DNA from: Prochlorococcus sp. AG-418-D13
GTDB lineage: Bacteria; Cyanobacteriota; Cyanobacteriia; PCC-6307; Cyanobiaceae
DNA length: 64,000 nt
NCBI GenBank assembly: GCA_003214315.1
Contig: QCLU01000002.1
Coordinates: forward strand, 124,001-188,000
Reading direction: 5' to 3'
In this document: positions 40,746 to 52,080 of the stretch, piece after piece
Position numbering within the stretch: the stretch's first letter is position 1
Layout: each line of letters opens with the position of its first letter
Made by a program: the position numbers and the translations under genes
The notes under the pieces: model-generated
Databases searched by the model: none
What the model saw: the letters and a program-made list of their open reading frames with translations, nothing else
Told to the model about the DNA's origin: nothing

Positions 40746-41075
40746 ATGGATTTTAAAACTTATCAGAAAAAAGCTAGAGAGACAGCACAATATCCAGATT
40801 TAGGTTCAAATAATATTTATCCAACTCTTGGTTTAGTGGGAGAGGCTGGTGAGGTGGCAGAAAAAGTGAAAAAGGTTATAAGAGATAAAAATGGAATATT
40901 TGATAACGAATCAAAATTAGGTATTAAAAAAGAGTTAGGAGATGTTTTGTGGTATGTATCAAATCTTTGTACAGAATTAAATTTCAATTTAGAGGATGTT
41001 GCATTACAAAACCTTGAAAAATTAAAATTAAGAGCTGCTAAAGGCAAGATAAGAGGTTCTGGAGATGATAGATAA
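40746..41075 (+). CDS. MazG-like nucleotide pyrophosphohydrolase
   Basis: LGLVGEAGEVAEKVKK, KELGDVLWYVSNLC. Confidence 0.88.
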   Translation: MDFKTYQKKARETAQYPDLGSNNIYPTLGLVGEAGEVAEKVKKVIRDKNGIFDNESKLGIKKELGDVLWYVSNLCTELNFNLEDVALQNLEKLKLRAAKGKIRGSGDDR

Positions 41076-41077
41076 AT

Positions 41078-41356
41078 TCAGCTATAACCTAAGCTTGCAT
41101 ACTGGAGATTTGTAATTAAATTTTGAATGACATTTAAAAGTAAAAAAGCTAATAAAGATGAAATATCAAATCCACCTATTGGAGGGATAATACCTCTAAA
41201 AATGTTTAAATAAGGATCTGTGATAGAAGTTAATGCAGATAAAACACCATTACTCCAATCAATACCTGGAAACCATGTAAGTAAAATTCTTATTATCAAT
41301 ATGAAAGAATAAATTGATAAAGTTTGACCCAGAACTGCAAAAATCTCAGATAACAT
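41078..41356 (-). CDS. YggT family protein
   Basis: RILLTWFPGIDW, LTSITDPYLNIFRGIIPPIGGFDISSLLAFLLL. Confidence 0.9.
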   Translation of the reverse strand: MLSEIFAVLGQTLSIYSFILIIRILLTWFPGIDWSNGVLSALTSITDPYLNIFRGIIPPIGGFDISSLLAFLLLNVIQNLITNLQYASLGYS

Positions 41357-41394
41357 TATCTTGTAGTAATTTAATACATCCTAACATTTACTTA

Positions 41395-41856
41395 TTATTG
41401 CTGCTTATTGTTACCACTTCCTATATTTGAGAGATATTCATTACTTACAGCAAAAGTTTGAAAAAACTTTTCTGATAATGATAGCCAATATGATCTACCA
41501 TCTTTTTGCTTCCGTTTGACGATGAATTTCTTTTCTAGTAATTCTTTAATATGATCATAAGCGCCTGAACCTCGAAGAAGTATAAGATCCGATTGCAGGA
41601 TCTTTTTTTTGATCGCAATAGTTGCCAATGTCCTTAATTCGGATGTTTTCAAATCAGAAGGAAGTAAATCATCGACGAATTCATTAAGACTAGATTTTAG
41701 TTCGAGAGAAAAACTGTTATTAACTGCATTTAATTCAATAGCTGAGTTGGGATTAGAGTATTTATTTTTTAGATCTTTAATTGCATCATTTATTGAGTTT
41801 ATATCAGAATTAGTAATTTCTGAAAGATCCTTTTTTGTTATTGGTCTGCCTTTCAA
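41395..41856 (-). CDS. scpB: segregation and condensation protein B
   Basis: LSEL..LATIAIKKKILQSDLILLRGSGAYDHIKELLEKKFIVKRKQKDGRSYWLSLSEKF. Confidence 0.85.
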   Translation of the reverse strand: MKGRPITKKDLSEITNSDINSINDAIKDLKNKYSNPNSAIELNAVNNSFSLELKSSLNEFVDDLLPSDLKTSELRTLATIAIKKKILQSDLILLRGSGAYDHIKELLEKKFIVKRKQKDGRSYWLSLSEKFFQTFAVSNEYLSNIGSGNNKQQ

Positions 41857-41967
41857 ATATAGAACAGCTTCAACTTTAGTAACTATATCTATATCAGATA
41901 TTGGCGTGGTATTTAGATCAGATTGATTGATTTTAATTACCGAAATCTTTCCTAATTTACCTTAAAT

Positions 41968-43509
41968 TTAATCTGATGCACCAAGGAATAATCTATATGT
42001 ATCGTTCTGAGTTTCATTCCAGAATTTATAGCCTAAAATTCTTACAAATTTATTCCACTCTAAAATCTCATTTTTATCGATCAAAACTCCAATAACAATT
42101 TTCCCTACATCAGCCCCATAATTCCTGTAGTGAAATACGCTTATAGACCAATTAGATTTCATATTATTTAAGAAGTTTATTAATGCGCCAGGCCTTTCAG
42201 GAAACTCAAATCTGTATAAAAGTTCAATAAAGTTTCTATATTCCAACTCTTTAAAATTCCTTGGTAATCTTCCACCTACCATATGTCTGAGATGATTTTT
42301 AGATAATTCATCATCACTTATGTCAATAAATGAGTACTCAGAATTTTTAAATACATTTAATAAATTTTTTTTATCATTTAAACCATAGACTTGAACTCCT
42401 ACAAAGATCTGTGCATTCTTAGAATTCGACATCCTATAGCTAAATTCAGTTAAATTTCTATTATCAAGTAACTTACAAAAATCAATTAGACTACCAGCAC
42501 GTTCAGGAATTTCAACAGCCATCATTACTTCTTTACACTCTCCAAGTTCTGCTCTTTCTGCTACAAATCTAAGCCTCTCAAAATTCATATTTGCACCACA
42601 TGCAATCGCAACCATTTTTCTATTTGAATGATTTGAATTTAGAATATCTTTTTTCATTCCCGCTATTGATAAGGCACCTGCGGGCTCTAATATTGATCTA
42701 GTATCCTCAAAAACATCTTTTATAGCAGCACAGATTTCGTCAGTATTAACCCTAATCATCTTATCTATATATTTTCTACCAATATCAAAAGTATTTTTAC
42801 CAATTTTTTTTACCGCCACTCCATCTGCAAATTGACCTACAGAAGATAGTTCCACAATTTTTGATTCTTCCAAGGATTTTGTCATGGCATCTGCGTCTTC
42901 AGGCTCTACGCCAATTATTTTTACTTCTGGCCATATTTTTTTAATGTATAGAGATATTCCTGATATCAATCCACCACCGCCAACAGCAATATAAATTGCG
43001 TAAGGTTTTTCCTTTAGTTGCTGTTCAAGTTCAATAGCTATAGTTCCTTGTCCCGCAATAACATCTGGATCATCGAATGGATGAATAAAACATAAATTTC
43101 TTTCTTGACTAATCTTTATTGCCTCTTTATAAGTTTCATCATAATTATCACCAAATAATATAACTTTTGCTTTTAGATTTTTTACGGCGTTAACTTTTAC
43201 TATAGGTGTTGTAACTGGCATTAATATGGTTGCTTGGCAATTTAACTTGAGAGCACTAAGCGCAACTCCTTGAGCATGATTACCGGCACTTGAAGTAATT
43301 ACTCCTTGAGTAAGCTGAGATTTACTGAGCTTACTCATCTTGTTATATGCCCCTCTTATTTTGAATGAAAATACATCTTGAAGATCTTCTCTTTTTAGAA
43401 AAACTTCATTATTAAGTGTATTACTTAAATTATGAGCTTTCTCTAGCGGTGTTTTTTTTGCTACTTCATAGACTTCAGCTTGAAGTATTTTTTTAAAATA
43501 ATCATTCAT
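41968..43509 (-). CDS. ilvA: biosynthetic threonine dehydratase with tandem ACT-like domains
   Basis: FLKREDLQDVFSFKIRGAYNKM, SSAGNHAQGVA, GGGGLISG. Confidence 0.96.
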   Translation of the reverse strand: MNDYFKKILQAEVYEVAKKTPLEKAHNLSNTLNNEVFLKREDLQDVFSFKIRGAYNKMSKLSKSQLTQGVITSSAGNHAQGVALSALKLNCQATILMPVTTPIVKVNAVKNLKAKVILFGDNYDETYKEAIKISQERNLCFIHPFDDPDVIAGQGTIAIELEQQLKEKPYAIYIAVGGGGLISGISLYIKKIWPEVKIIGVEPEDADAMTKSLEESKIVELSSVGQFADGVAVKKIGKNTFDIGRKYIDKMIRVNTDEICAAIKDVFEDTRSILEPAGALSIAGMKKDILNSNHSNRKMVAIACGANMNFERLRFVAERAELGECKEVMMAVEIPERAGSLIDFCKLLDNRNLTEFSYRMSNSKNAQIFVGVQVYGLNDKKNLLNVFKNSEYSFIDISDDELSKNHLRHMVGGRLPRNFKELEYRNFIELLYRFEFPERPGALINFLNNMKSNWSISVFHYRNYGADVGKIVIGVLIDKNEILEWNKFVRILGYKFWNETQNDTYRLFLGASD

Positions 43510-43625
43510 ATATATATTTTTAGCATTAATTATTAATCTAATAAAACATTACATGATCTATTTCAAAAAAAATACTTATTTTGCACCTCGGCGTTTTAGA
43601 TTATATAGATACTAATTTTTGATAA

Positions 43626-45515
43626 ATGCTTTTAAGTGAGTTAAGTCATCCAAATCAACTTCATGGCTTATCAGTTTCACAATTAGAGGAAATTGCTTGT
43701 CAAATTAGAGAAAGACATCTTCAGGTAGTATCTACTAGTGGAGGACATCTTGGTCCTGGATTAGGTGTAGTTGAGCTGACATTGGCGTTATATCAAACTC
43801 TTGATCTTGATTTTGATAAAGTTGTTTGGGATGTTGGACATCAAGGTTATCCTCATAAACTAATAACAGGACGTTTCAGTCAATTTGATTCACTTAGACA
43901 ACAAAATGGAGTAGCTGGATATCTAAAAAGAAGTGAAAGTAAATTTGATCATTTTGGTGCTGGACATGCAAGCACTTCTATTTCTGCTGCTTTAGGAATG
44001 GCAATAGCAAGAGATAAAAAAGGTGAAAATTACAAATGTGTCGCTGTTATTGGAGATGGAGCATTAACTGGAGGAATGGCATTAGAAGCGATAAATCATG
44101 CAGGTCACTTACCAAATACTCCTTTAGTTGTAGTATTAAACGATAATGATATGTCTATCTCACCTCCAGTTGGAGCTCTGTCTTCTTACTTAAATAAGGT
44201 AAGAGTTAGTCCACCGTTAAAATTTTTGTCTGATAGTGTACAAGAAAGTGTAAAAAATATCCCCTTAATTGGTAAGGATATTCCAGAAGAACTAAAAAAT
44301 ATTAAGGGGAGCGTGAGACGACTAGCTGTTCCTAAAGTTGGAGCTGTTTTTGAAGAACTTGGATTTACTTATATGGGGCCAATTAACGGCCATGATATTG
44401 GAAATTTAGTTAATACTTTTAATGCTGCTCATAAACTTAAAAAACCTGTACTTGTGCATGTAGTCACAACAAAAGGAAAGGGTTACCCTTATGCAGAAGC
44501 TGATCAAGTTGGTTATCATGCTCAGTCTGCATTTGATCTGACAACTGGGAAATCTATTCCATCAAAGAAACCTAAACCTGTTAGTTATAGTAAAATTTTT
44601 GGTCAAACCTTATTAAAAATATGTGAGCAAGATAGCAAAGTCGTTGGTATTACAGCTGCAATGGCTACAGGTACTGGTTTAGATATATTACAAAAAAATA
44701 TCCCTGATCAATATATCGATGTAGGAATAGCAGAACAACATGCAGTTACTCTTGCGGCAGGAATGTCTTGCGATGGTCTTAAACCTGTTGTAGCTATTTA
44801 TAGTACTTTTCTTCAACGTGCTTTCGACCAATTAATTCATGATGTAGGGATACAAAATTTACCTGTATCATTCGTACTTGATAGAGCTGGGATAGTTGGA
44901 GCTGACGGTCCTACTCACCAAGGTCAGTACGACATCAGTTATATGAGATCCATACCTAATTTTGTATTGATGGCTCCAAAGGATGAGTCTGAGTTACAGA
45001 GAATGTTAATAACTTCAATAAACCATAACGGTCCTACAGCTCTAAGAATACCCAGAGGCTCTGGATTAGGAGTGGCTGTAATGGATGAGGGTTGGGAACC
45101 TTTGAATATAGGCGAAGCTGAAATACTTGAAGAAGGAGAAGATATTTTAATTATTGCTTATGGATCAATGGTCGCATCGGCTATTGAAACAGCAAAGATC
45201 CTAAAAAATATGAAAATTAACGCATGCATTGTTAATGCAAGATTTGTGAAACCTCTCGATAAAAATCTTATTATGCCATTAGCAAGTAGGATTCAAAAAG
45301 TAGTAACAATGGAAGAAGGAACCCTAATAGGTGGATTTGGTTCCGCAATAGTTGAATTGTTTAACGATAATGAAGTAAACATTCCCGTATACAGGATAGG
45401 TATACCTGATGTTTTAGTTGATCATGCTTCACCTGATCAGAGTAAAGAAAAATTAGGACTTATGCCTGATCAGATGGCAGACAATATTGTTAAAAAATTT
45501 AAGTTAGATAATTAA
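43626..45515 (+). CDS. dxs: 1-deoxy-D-xylulose-5-phosphate synthase
   Basis: [52 protein letters not shown]. Confidence 0.98.
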   Translation: MLLSELSHPNQLHGLSVSQLEEIACQIRERHLQVVSTSGGHLGPGLGVVELTLALYQTLDLDFDKVVWDVGHQGYPHKLITGRFSQFDSLRQQNGVAGYLKRSESKFDHFGAGHASTSISAALGMAIARDKKGENYKCVAVIGDGALTGGMALEAINHAGHLPNTPLVVVLNDNDMSISPPVGALSSYLNKVRVSPPLKFLSDSVQESVKNIPLIGKDIPEELKNIKGSVRRLAVPKVGAVFEELGFTYMGPINGHDIGNLVNTFNAAHKLKKPVLVHVVTTKGKGYPYAEADQVGYHAQSAFDLTTGKSIPSKKPKPVSYSKIFGQTLLKICEQDSKVVGITAAMATGTGLDILQKNIPDQYIDVGIAEQHAVTLAAGMSCDGLKPVVAIYSTFLQRAFDQLIHDVGIQNLPVSFVLDRAGIVGADGPTHQGQYDISYMRSIPNFVLMAPKDESELQRMLITSINHNGPTALRIPRGSGLGVAVMDEGWEPLNIGEAEILEEGEDILIIAYGSMVASAIETAKILKNMKINACIVNARFVKPLDKNLIMPLASRIQKVVTMEEGTLIGGFGSAIVELFNDNEVNIPVYRIGIPDVLVDHASPDQSKEKLGLMPDQMADNIVKKFKLDN

Positions 45516-45534
45516 AAATTTAATAAATAAATTT

Positions 45535-45795
45535 TTATAAAACACCTCGTGAGGCTAATCCTAAGATTGCTCCAATTCCGAAAATATGACCTAGGCAATT
45601 AGCACCTACAACTGATGCGTGACTTAAACCACCATAGAATTTTGAATTAGGTATTTCAAAACCTTCATTAGGTTTTCTTATTGTTGCTCTAGCAATTGCA
45701 TAAGCAAAAACATTACATGCAATCATTACGACGGCACACTTTGGAGACCAAGAAAAAGTTGCTGGATCTGCAGCTGCAAATAATGTAGTAAACAT
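45535..45795 (-). CDS. psaK: photosystem I subunit PsaK
   Basis: VVMIACNVFAYAIARATI, LSHASVVGANCLGHIFGIGAILGL. Confidence 0.94.
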   Translation of the reverse strand: MFTTLFAAADPATFSWSPKCAVVMIACNVFAYAIARATIRKPNEGFEIPNSKFYGGLSHASVVGANCLGHIFGIGAILGLASRGVL

Positions 45796-45861
45796 AAAAA
45801 ATCGTTATTTTCATATATTCTCTAATACTTTTACCTAAAAAACACAAAATTGTAAAAGGTC

Positions 45862-46197
45862 TTAAGAGTTGTTTACTTCTAAGCTATTTAACAACTTTAT
45901 AAATCCAAACAAAATAACAAAATCACTTAGAGTTAGGAAGGATTCTGCAAAGCCATGCAGGAAGTCAACCTCAACAAGGGTTTTATCATAGTAATTTAGT
46001 ACGAAGATAGATAACAATATAGTTATGAATACGAATAAAACAGTTAAGGAAAATCCTGTTTTCACAAAAATATTAACGGATTTGATTTTATATAAGTAAA
46101 ACAAAAATATTGCATATGGAATTATTGATACTGCGAACAATAATGTGTTATCAATTGAACCTAATTTTTCTATAAATTTAAAAAATAAATCATTCAT
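45862..46197 (-). CDS. DUF3593-like membrane protein
   Basis: 3-TM; FLHGFAESFLTLSDFVILFGF. Confidence 0.8.
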   Translation of the reverse strand: MNDLFFKFIEKLGSIDNTLLFAVSIIPYAIFLFYLYKIKSVNIFVKTGFSLTVLFVFITILLSIFVLNYYDKTLVEVDFLHGFAESFLTLSDFVILFGFIKLLNSLEVNNS

Positions 46198-46492
46198 AAG
46201 TCTCTTTTCCTTTAAAAATTATTATTGCTGCTAAGGCTAATGTTGAATTTCCTATAAATGTAAATATTCCTTGAAGTGATACTAGGCCGTAAAGATTTTC
46301 TTGGTTGTCATAGATATGCCAGGTGATCGCACACATAGCACCTATTAAGTTTGGGACCATAGCGAGGCTTAACCAAAAAAATAAATTATATTTTTTATAT
46401 GTAGAAATTTTGTTTATGACTAATATGGCAAAAATCCATTCTATTACTGATGAGATATGTATTAACCAAGTTCCAAATGATAATTCGTGCAA
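46190..46492 (-). CDS. DUF2499-like membrane protein
   Basis: SFGTWLIHISSVIEWIFAI, LIGAMCAITWHIYDN; overlaps next gene by 8 bp. Confidence 0.8.
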   Translation of the reverse strand: MHELSFGTWLIHISSVIEWIFAILVINKISTYKKYNLFFWLSLAMVPNLIGAMCAITWHIYDNQENLYGLVSLQGIFTFIGNSTLALAAIIIFKGKETYE

Positions 46493-46496
46493 AATT

Positions 46497-47033
46497 TTAT
46501 ATTTTTTTCTTTAAAACGTTGAGAACTTCTTTAGCATGATTTATAGGTAAAACACTTATCCATCTGTACGAAATTTTCCCATCTGGAGAAATCAAAAAAG
46601 TATTTCTATCTGAGAATGGAGGAATCCAGGAACCATATTTATCACTAATAATTCCGTCAGGATCAGATAATAAAGTGTAGTTTATGGATTTCTCGCTGCA
46701 GAAACTCTCATGAGAATCTTGATTATCAGCGCTAACGCCAATAATTTCGGCATTATATTTTGAAAAATCTTTTTTTAATTCCGAAAAACCTTTAGCTTCA
46801 AGAGTGCAACCTGCTGTAAAATCTTTTGGATAAAAATACATAACTAGCCACTGACCTTCAAAATCACTTAATTCCCATTTTTTTTTTGTTTTTATGTTTT
46901 TATTAAAACCTTCTAACTGAAAGTTAGGAGCATAATCACCAATTTCAGGAGCAAAATCAAAAGAGAAGGCTGAATTACAATTAAATAAAAGAATAAATGC
47001 TATTAATATACTTACAACTAAATTTCTCATCAA
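46497..47033 (-). CDS. bcp: peroxiredoxin (Bcp/PrxQ type) with signal peptide
   Basis: YFYPKDFTAGCTLEAKGFSEL. Confidence 0.93.
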   Translation of the reverse strand: MMRNLVVSILIAFILLFNCNSAFSFDFAPEIGDYAPNFQLEGFNKNIKTKKKWELSDFEGQWLVMYFYPKDFTAGCTLEAKGFSELKKDFSKYNAEIIGVSADNQDSHESFCSEKSINYTLLSDPDGIISDKYGSWIPPFSDRNTFLISPDGKISYRWISVLPINHAKEVLNVLKKKI

Positions 47034-47035
47034 AT

Positions 47036-47272
47036 TTAGAATTTTTTTAAATCAACTCCATTTGATTTAGCAAATTTATCTAAACCTACTTTTTGTATAG
47101 ACTTTAGGGCTTTGGTGCTTATTTTTATATTTACCCATTTTTTGCCCTCTTCCCACCATAGCTTCCTTTTTTGGAGATTAACTTGTTGCAATTTTTTTGT
47201 ACGAATATGTGAGTGACTCACTGCCATCCCGTTATTAGCTTTTGCACCGGTCAGTTCGCAAACTCTTGACAT
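47036..47272 (-). CDS. rpmB: 50S ribosomal protein L28
   Basis: [27 protein letters not shown]. Confidence 0.97.
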   Translation of the reverse strand: MSRVCELTGAKANNGMAVSHSHIRTKKLQQVNLQKRKLWWEEGKKWVNIKISTKALKSIQKVGLDKFAKSNGVDLKKF

Positions 47273-47311
47273 ATTTATTGATTTATATCTTTAAAAATTC
47301 TAACACATGAC

Positions 47312-49216
47312 TCAATTTGTTGAATTAAGTAATTCTGAAATTAATTCGGCATTATTATTTTGTAAATTAATTATCTGCTCTTGATCTAATCCACCAACTG
47401 AAAGCTTAGCCATATCGTAAACATGATTAGCAATTTTAGATGCCAATGTATTCTCAATAGGATCTTTTTCATCAATAATTATTTTGTTGCCTGTAATTTT
47501 ATTAAGACCAACAATAAGTGGATGTTCTTTGTTAATTAAGAGCACATGATATTCAGGTAAGCCAGGCATTTTTTGTTCCATGTAAGCGCCCATATCATTA
47601 ATTCTTCTCATTTGTTCTGGAAGCAAGATCATGGCTGGTGGAGCATCTTTACTTGAAAGTGACTGCACTTTAACTGTTACTTTTTCATTGTTAAGGGCCT
47701 TAACTATCGTATCTCTAAGATTATCTGTATTTGATTTGCCATCCTTATCTACAATTTCTTTTGTTTCTTTATCTTCTAGTTCATTTATTTCTGAATCTAC
47801 TCTTTGGAATTGATAATCTTCATTTTTACTTTCCAACCATGGAAGAAATTGTGCGTCAATTAAGGGATCTGATTTAATAACTTCTTTATTATCAGATAAA
47901 CAAATATTTAATGCAATAGACTGAGCAATCAAATCTGAACAGTAAATTATTTTTTTAGAATCAGTTAATTTATTTCGCTCCTTGTAATTTGCGAGAGTTG
48001 TGAAATATTTATCATTGGACTTGATGAGGGATTTATTTTCAATATCTTTAGTTAAATCTTTCTCTGAATTTATTATTGTTTCGAAAATTATACTGTTATT
48101 GACTAAATCAGCAAATTTTTCATCTTCGATAGCACCAATTTTAATAAAAGCAGATATTGAATCCCAAATTTCTGCATAAAATTCTGGAGAATTTTTTATC
48201 AAATCCTTCAGTTTATTAGCGATTTTTTTTGAGATAAATGATGATATAGACCTTACTTTTCTATCTGTTTGTAATGCACTTCTACTAACATTTAGGGGTA
48301 TATCTGTAGAGTCAATAACTCCTCTTAGAGGTAAAAGGTATTTTGGTACTATCTCTTTAATTGAATCGCTTACGAATACTTGATTGCAAAATAGTTTTAT
48401 TTCTCCCTTTTCCCAATCAGCTCTACCTGACAACTTTGGAAAATACAATATCCCTTGTATGTCATATGGATAATCTGTATTTAGATGAATCCATAACAGT
48501 GGATCTCCCTGGAAAGGATAAAGGTATTTATATAACTCAATATAATCTTCATCTTTTAATTCACTAGGTTGTTTTCTCCAAGTAGGATATTTCTTATTAA
48601 TTGTCTCTCCTTCTAATAAAACATCTATTGGCATAAAATCACAATATTTTTTTATTAGCGATTTAATCCTTTCAGGCTCGATAAACTCTTTTTCTTCTTC
48701 AAGTAGGTGAAGAATAACATCTGTACCAATTGTCTCTCTTTCTGATTCCTCTAACGTGAAATTTGGCGATCCATCACAAGACCATTTGAAAGCTTTTGAT
48801 TCCCCAATTGCCGACTTAGTTAATATATCTACTCTATCTGCAACCATGAAACTTGAATAAAAACCTAGTCCAAAATGACCTATGAATTCATCATTATCTT
48901 TTTTGTATTTTGTTAGGAATTCTTCAGCACTAGAAAATGCAACTTGATTTATGTACTTCTTAATTTCTTCATCATTCATTCCAATTCCATTATCGGAAAT
49001 TGTTAACGTATTTTTTTCACGGTTAATTGTTATTTTTACTTGAGCCTGCTCAGTATTCTCGCAATCACCTGCCATAGAGGCCATTCTTCTTTTACTAATT
49101 GCGTCAACACCATTACTGACAAGTTCTCTTAAAAAGATTTCATGGTCAGAATATACTGCCTTCTTGATAATTGGGAAAATATTTTCGGTATTAATACGAA
49201 TTTCGCCTTTTTCCAT
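47312..49216 (-). CDS. htpG: chaperone HtpG (Hsp90)
   Basis: FLRELVSNGVDAISKRR, DNGIGMNDEEI, GHFGLGFYSSFMVAD; start at MEKGEIRIN preferred over tracked 49234. Confidence 0.95.
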   Translation of the reverse strand: MEKGEIRINTENIFPIIKKAVYSDHEIFLRELVSNGVDAISKRRMASMAGDCENTEQAQVKITINREKNTLTISDNGIGMNDEEIKKYINQVAFSSAEEFLTKYKKDNDEFIGHFGLGFYSSFMVADRVDILTKSAIGESKAFKWSCDGSPNFTLEESERETIGTDVILHLLEEEKEFIEPERIKSLIKKYCDFMPIDVLLEGETINKKYPTWRKQPSELKDEDYIELYKYLYPFQGDPLLWIHLNTDYPYDIQGILYFPKLSGRADWEKGEIKLFCNQVFVSDSIKEIVPKYLLPLRGVIDSTDIPLNVSRSALQTDRKVRSISSFISKKIANKLKDLIKNSPEFYAEIWDSISAFIKIGAIEDEKFADLVNNSIIFETIINSEKDLTKDIENKSLIKSNDKYFTTLANYKERNKLTDSKKIIYCSDLIAQSIALNICLSDNKEVIKSDPLIDAQFLPWLESKNEDYQFQRVDSEINELEDKETKEIVDKDGKSNTDNLRDTIVKALNNEKVTVKVQSLSSKDAPPAMILLPEQMRRINDMGAYMEQKMPGLPEYHVLLINKEHPLIVGLNKITGNKIIIDEKDPIENTLASKIANHVYDMAKLSVGGLDQEQIINLQNNNAELISELLNSTN

Positions 49217-49333
49217 TAAAAAAAAATCAAACATTTTAAATCTTATTTCTTAAAAACTAGTTAATCAAGTTTAATTAGGAGTATTGTCCGAACAATATAT
49301 GAATTTAAAAGTTAAATTAATTTTTAAAAGGTT

Positions 49334-50485
49334 TTATTTAACCCACAAAATCTCACTACAATTATTTTCTTTCATAATTTGATTGGCTTTAGCCAAGTCA
49401 TCACATGGATTTAAATGTAAGACAGCAATATTTCCTTTTTTCTGTTGTAATTTTTGTTCATTCATACCTTTTTCTAACAAATAAGAATCTTTAAACATCA
49501 ATAAAACCTTTTTTTTATCTGTCTTTTCTTCCTTAATTAAATTTCTTAAAATGTCTACTGAAATTGTAAATCCAATCCCATTAAATATTTTCTCATTAGG
49601 ACTATATGATCTTACTAATTCATCATATCTTCCGCCTTTTGCGATGACCCTTTTATTTTTACCATTATCTCCTATTAGTTGAAAAACTATTCCTTCATAT
49701 AAATTCAAGTGAGGTTGAAAAGTGGGATCAAGTTGTAATTTAACACCATATTTATTAGATATTTTTGATAATGTTTCAAATAAAAAATTTAAGTCATCTA
49801 ATGTTTTACTAATACCATATATAGTTTTTAATTTTTTTAATATTGCAATTGGCTCTCCTCGTGTGAATAAAAGATCTTTAAGAATATATTTATCATCTTC
49901 ATCTATTCCTAATTTAGATAAATTATCTTGATCAAAATTAACCAGACTTTTCTTAATTTCTTCAAAATTATTATTCTTATATTTGTTCAGTATCAAGTCC
50001 ATTATTTTTGTTGTGCTTACTAGTAGAAATAAATTACAACCATCCTTCAAATTAATATTATCGATTGAATCAAACAAAATATTAATAACTTCAATTTCTG
50101 GGTATTTTGTATCATATCCAATTAATTCAATTCCACTCTGCAATTTTTCTTGTAACTTAAATGAATTTTTATTATTTTGTTTTTTATCAAAAACCATTCC
50201 ATTTGTAAATAATCTTATGGGTCTTTTCTTATTTATTAATCTAGTAGATGACAATTTAACAATTGATGTTGTCATTTCTGGCCTAAGACATAATGAATTA
50301 TTACTTACTATTCCTACAACCTGATTTTCGTCAATAACGCCACGGCCTTTTATGGTCTCTAAAGTATTTATAAATGAGGGTGAAACCTCTTCATATCCCC
50401 ATAGTTTATAAATACTATTTAAATTATTTATGATGTTTGAGTTATTTTTTACATCGACTAATTTAATTTCCTTTATATCGGTCAT
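49334..50485 (-). CDS. hisZ: ATP phosphoribosyltransferase regulatory subunit
   Basis: Class II aaRS-like: LRPEMTTSIVKLSSTRL, AKGGRYDELVRSY. Confidence 0.88.
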   Translation of the reverse strand: MTDIKEIKLVDVKNNSNIINNLNSIYKLWGYEEVSPSFINTLETIKGRGVIDENQVVGIVSNNSLCLRPEMTTSIVKLSSTRLINKKRPIRLFTNGMVFDKKQNNKNSFKLQEKLQSGIELIGYDTKYPEIEVINILFDSIDNINLKDGCNLFLLVSTTKIMDLILNKYKNNNFEEIKKSLVNFDQDNLSKLGIDEDDKYILKDLLFTRGEPIAILKKLKTIYGISKTLDDLNFLFETLSKISNKYGVKLQLDPTFQPHLNLYEGIVFQLIGDNGKNKRVIAKGGRYDELVRSYSPNEKIFNGIGFTISVDILRNLIKEEKTDKKKVLLMFKDSYLLEKGMNEQKLQQKKGNIAVLHLNPCDDLAKANQIMKENNCSEILWVK

Positions 50486-50503
50486 TTTAATATTTAACTA
50501 ATT

Positions 50504-51352
50504 TTAGGTATAGAGATTTTTTTTAAATGGAGAGACTTTATCTAGTTCATTTTTTAATTCATTTTCAAGGTTGGGAGAACAAGCTAAAATTCTTCCTGAA
50601 CTTAAATTAAATTCGCCTGATGGATAATCAGAAATAATACCACCAGCCTCTTTAACAATAATAGCACCGGCCGCTAGGTCCCATACCTCCAATCCTCTTT
50701 CCCAATATCCATCTACCTTACCTGCCGCAACAAATGCTAGATCAACTGCTGCTGCACCTCCTCTTCTAACACCTCTAGTTTTATGTGTTAAATAACAAAA
50801 TTCAGCATAATTATTATCCTCTGTCTCAAATCTGTCATAAGAGAAACCAGTTACGAGTAGACTATCAGAAAGATTTGAAGGACTAGATACTTTAAGTTCA
50901 TTATCATTGCAAAATGATCCTAAACCGATACAGGCTGAATATAGTTCATTTAAATAAGGTACTGATATAGCTCCCATAATTGGCTTGTTTTTATATACAA
51001 GACCAATAGAAGTTCCAAAAAAAGGATATCCATGGGAATAATTTGTTGTACCGTCTAGAGGGTCTATACACCATGTTAAATCCGAAGATTTGTTTAATTT
51101 ACCCGATTCCTCTGCATTGATAGATATGTTTGGGGTCTCTTCTAATAAATATTCTTTTATTTTATTTTCAACTTCCAAATCAACATTGGTTACTAGATCA
51201 CCTTTCCTACCCTTTGATGATATTTTCTGAATTTTATTATAGTTAATTTTTAGAATTTCATTACCAATTTGAGCGGCGTTCTTCGCTATTTCATACAAAC
51301 TGGATAAGTTTACTTGATTTGTAATTTCCTCTATTTCACTTAATTCAAACAT
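50504..51352 (-). CDS. suhB: inositol monophosphatase family protein
   Basis: CIDPLDGTTNYSHGYPFF, WERGLEVWDLAAGAIIVKEAGG. Confidence 0.93.
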   Translation of the reverse strand: MFELSEIEEITNQVNLSSLYEIAKNAAQIGNEILKINYNKIQKISSKGRKGDLVTNVDLEVENKIKEYLLEETPNISINAEESGKLNKSSDLTWCIDPLDGTTNYSHGYPFFGTSIGLVYKNKPIMGAISVPYLNELYSACIGLGSFCNDNELKVSSPSNLSDSLLVTGFSYDRFETEDNNYAEFCYLTHKTRGVRRGGAAAVDLAFVAAGKVDGYWERGLEVWDLAAGAIIVKEAGGIISDYPSGEFNLSSGRILACSPNLENELKNELDKVSPFKKNLYT

Positions 51353-51357
51353 GATAA

Positions 51358-51732
51358 TTAATCTTCCTCAAACTCCCAAGGTGGCGCAACTCTTGTGTTT
51401 CCCCTCCCAAAATATTGTCCAAATTGTAAATCGTAAACTTCATCTTCGTATGTAGTTTCTACCTCAAGATCTGAAGTTGCTTTAGCGACACAAAGTAGTG
51501 CATAACCTTTATCTTTTAAGGCTTGAGATACACCCATGGCTTCAGGTTGTTGCAAACTACCAGATATTATTCTAACTGCACAACTTGTACAGCAACCATT
51601 TCTACATGAAAATGCAAGTTTGAAACCTTTCTTTTCAAATTCCTTAAGTATGTAATCATCACTATTAACCTGTTCTTGGTAGACCTTTCCGGTTTCCTTA
51701 TTTTTAATCGTGACTGTCAAAGTCTTTTTCAA
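51358..51732 (-). CDS. plant-type [2Fe-2S] ferredoxin with C-terminal extension
   Basis: FSCRNGCCTSCAVRI...LLCVAKA cluster ligands; ~27-aa tail ending GRGNTRVAPPWEFEED. Confidence 0.9.
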   Translation of the reverse strand: MKKTLTVTIKNKETGKVYQEQVNSDDYILKEFEKKGFKLAFSCRNGCCTSCAVRIISGSLQQPEAMGVSQALKDKGYALLCVAKATSDLEVETTYEDEVYDLQFGQYFGRGNTRVAPPWEFEED

Positions 51733-51781
51733 ATAACTTTCCTCTAAAATGGGATGATCAAGGGTTAAAATGGTTATCTTG

Positions 51782-51868
51782 GGAGAGGTGGCCGAGTGGT
51801 TGAAGGCGCAGCACTGGAAATGCTGTATAGGGGCAACTTTATCGAGGGTTCGAATCCCTCTCTCTCCG
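51782..51868 (+). tRNA. tRNA-Ser(GGA)
   Basis: Acceptor GGAGAGG/TCTCTCC, anticodon stem CAGCA/TGCTG with loop CTGGAAA, long variable arm, T arm GAGGGTTCGAATCCCTC; CCA not encoded. Confidence 0.97.
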
Positions 51869-52080
51869 TTTTATGTTAGTTTATTTTGGTTAACTACATC
51901 AACAACTTTGTCTTTAAAGAATGATTTAAAATATTGAGTAATAATTTTGACAAGTTATAAATAATCTTATTTTTTTAAATTAAGTTGAAAATATTTGATT
52001 TTTACTATTATATGTAAATATCTAAGAAAAAATTAATTAAATTATTAGTAAATTTTGCTTTAATTTAGCGATCTAAAATC

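Noticed and set aside
51869-52080. 212-bp gap between tRNA-Ser and dnaK as an sRNA or CIRCE-controlled promoter
   Set aside because: No CIRCE-type repeat (TTAGCACTC-N9-GAGTGCTAA) and no convincing hairpin; AT-rich only.
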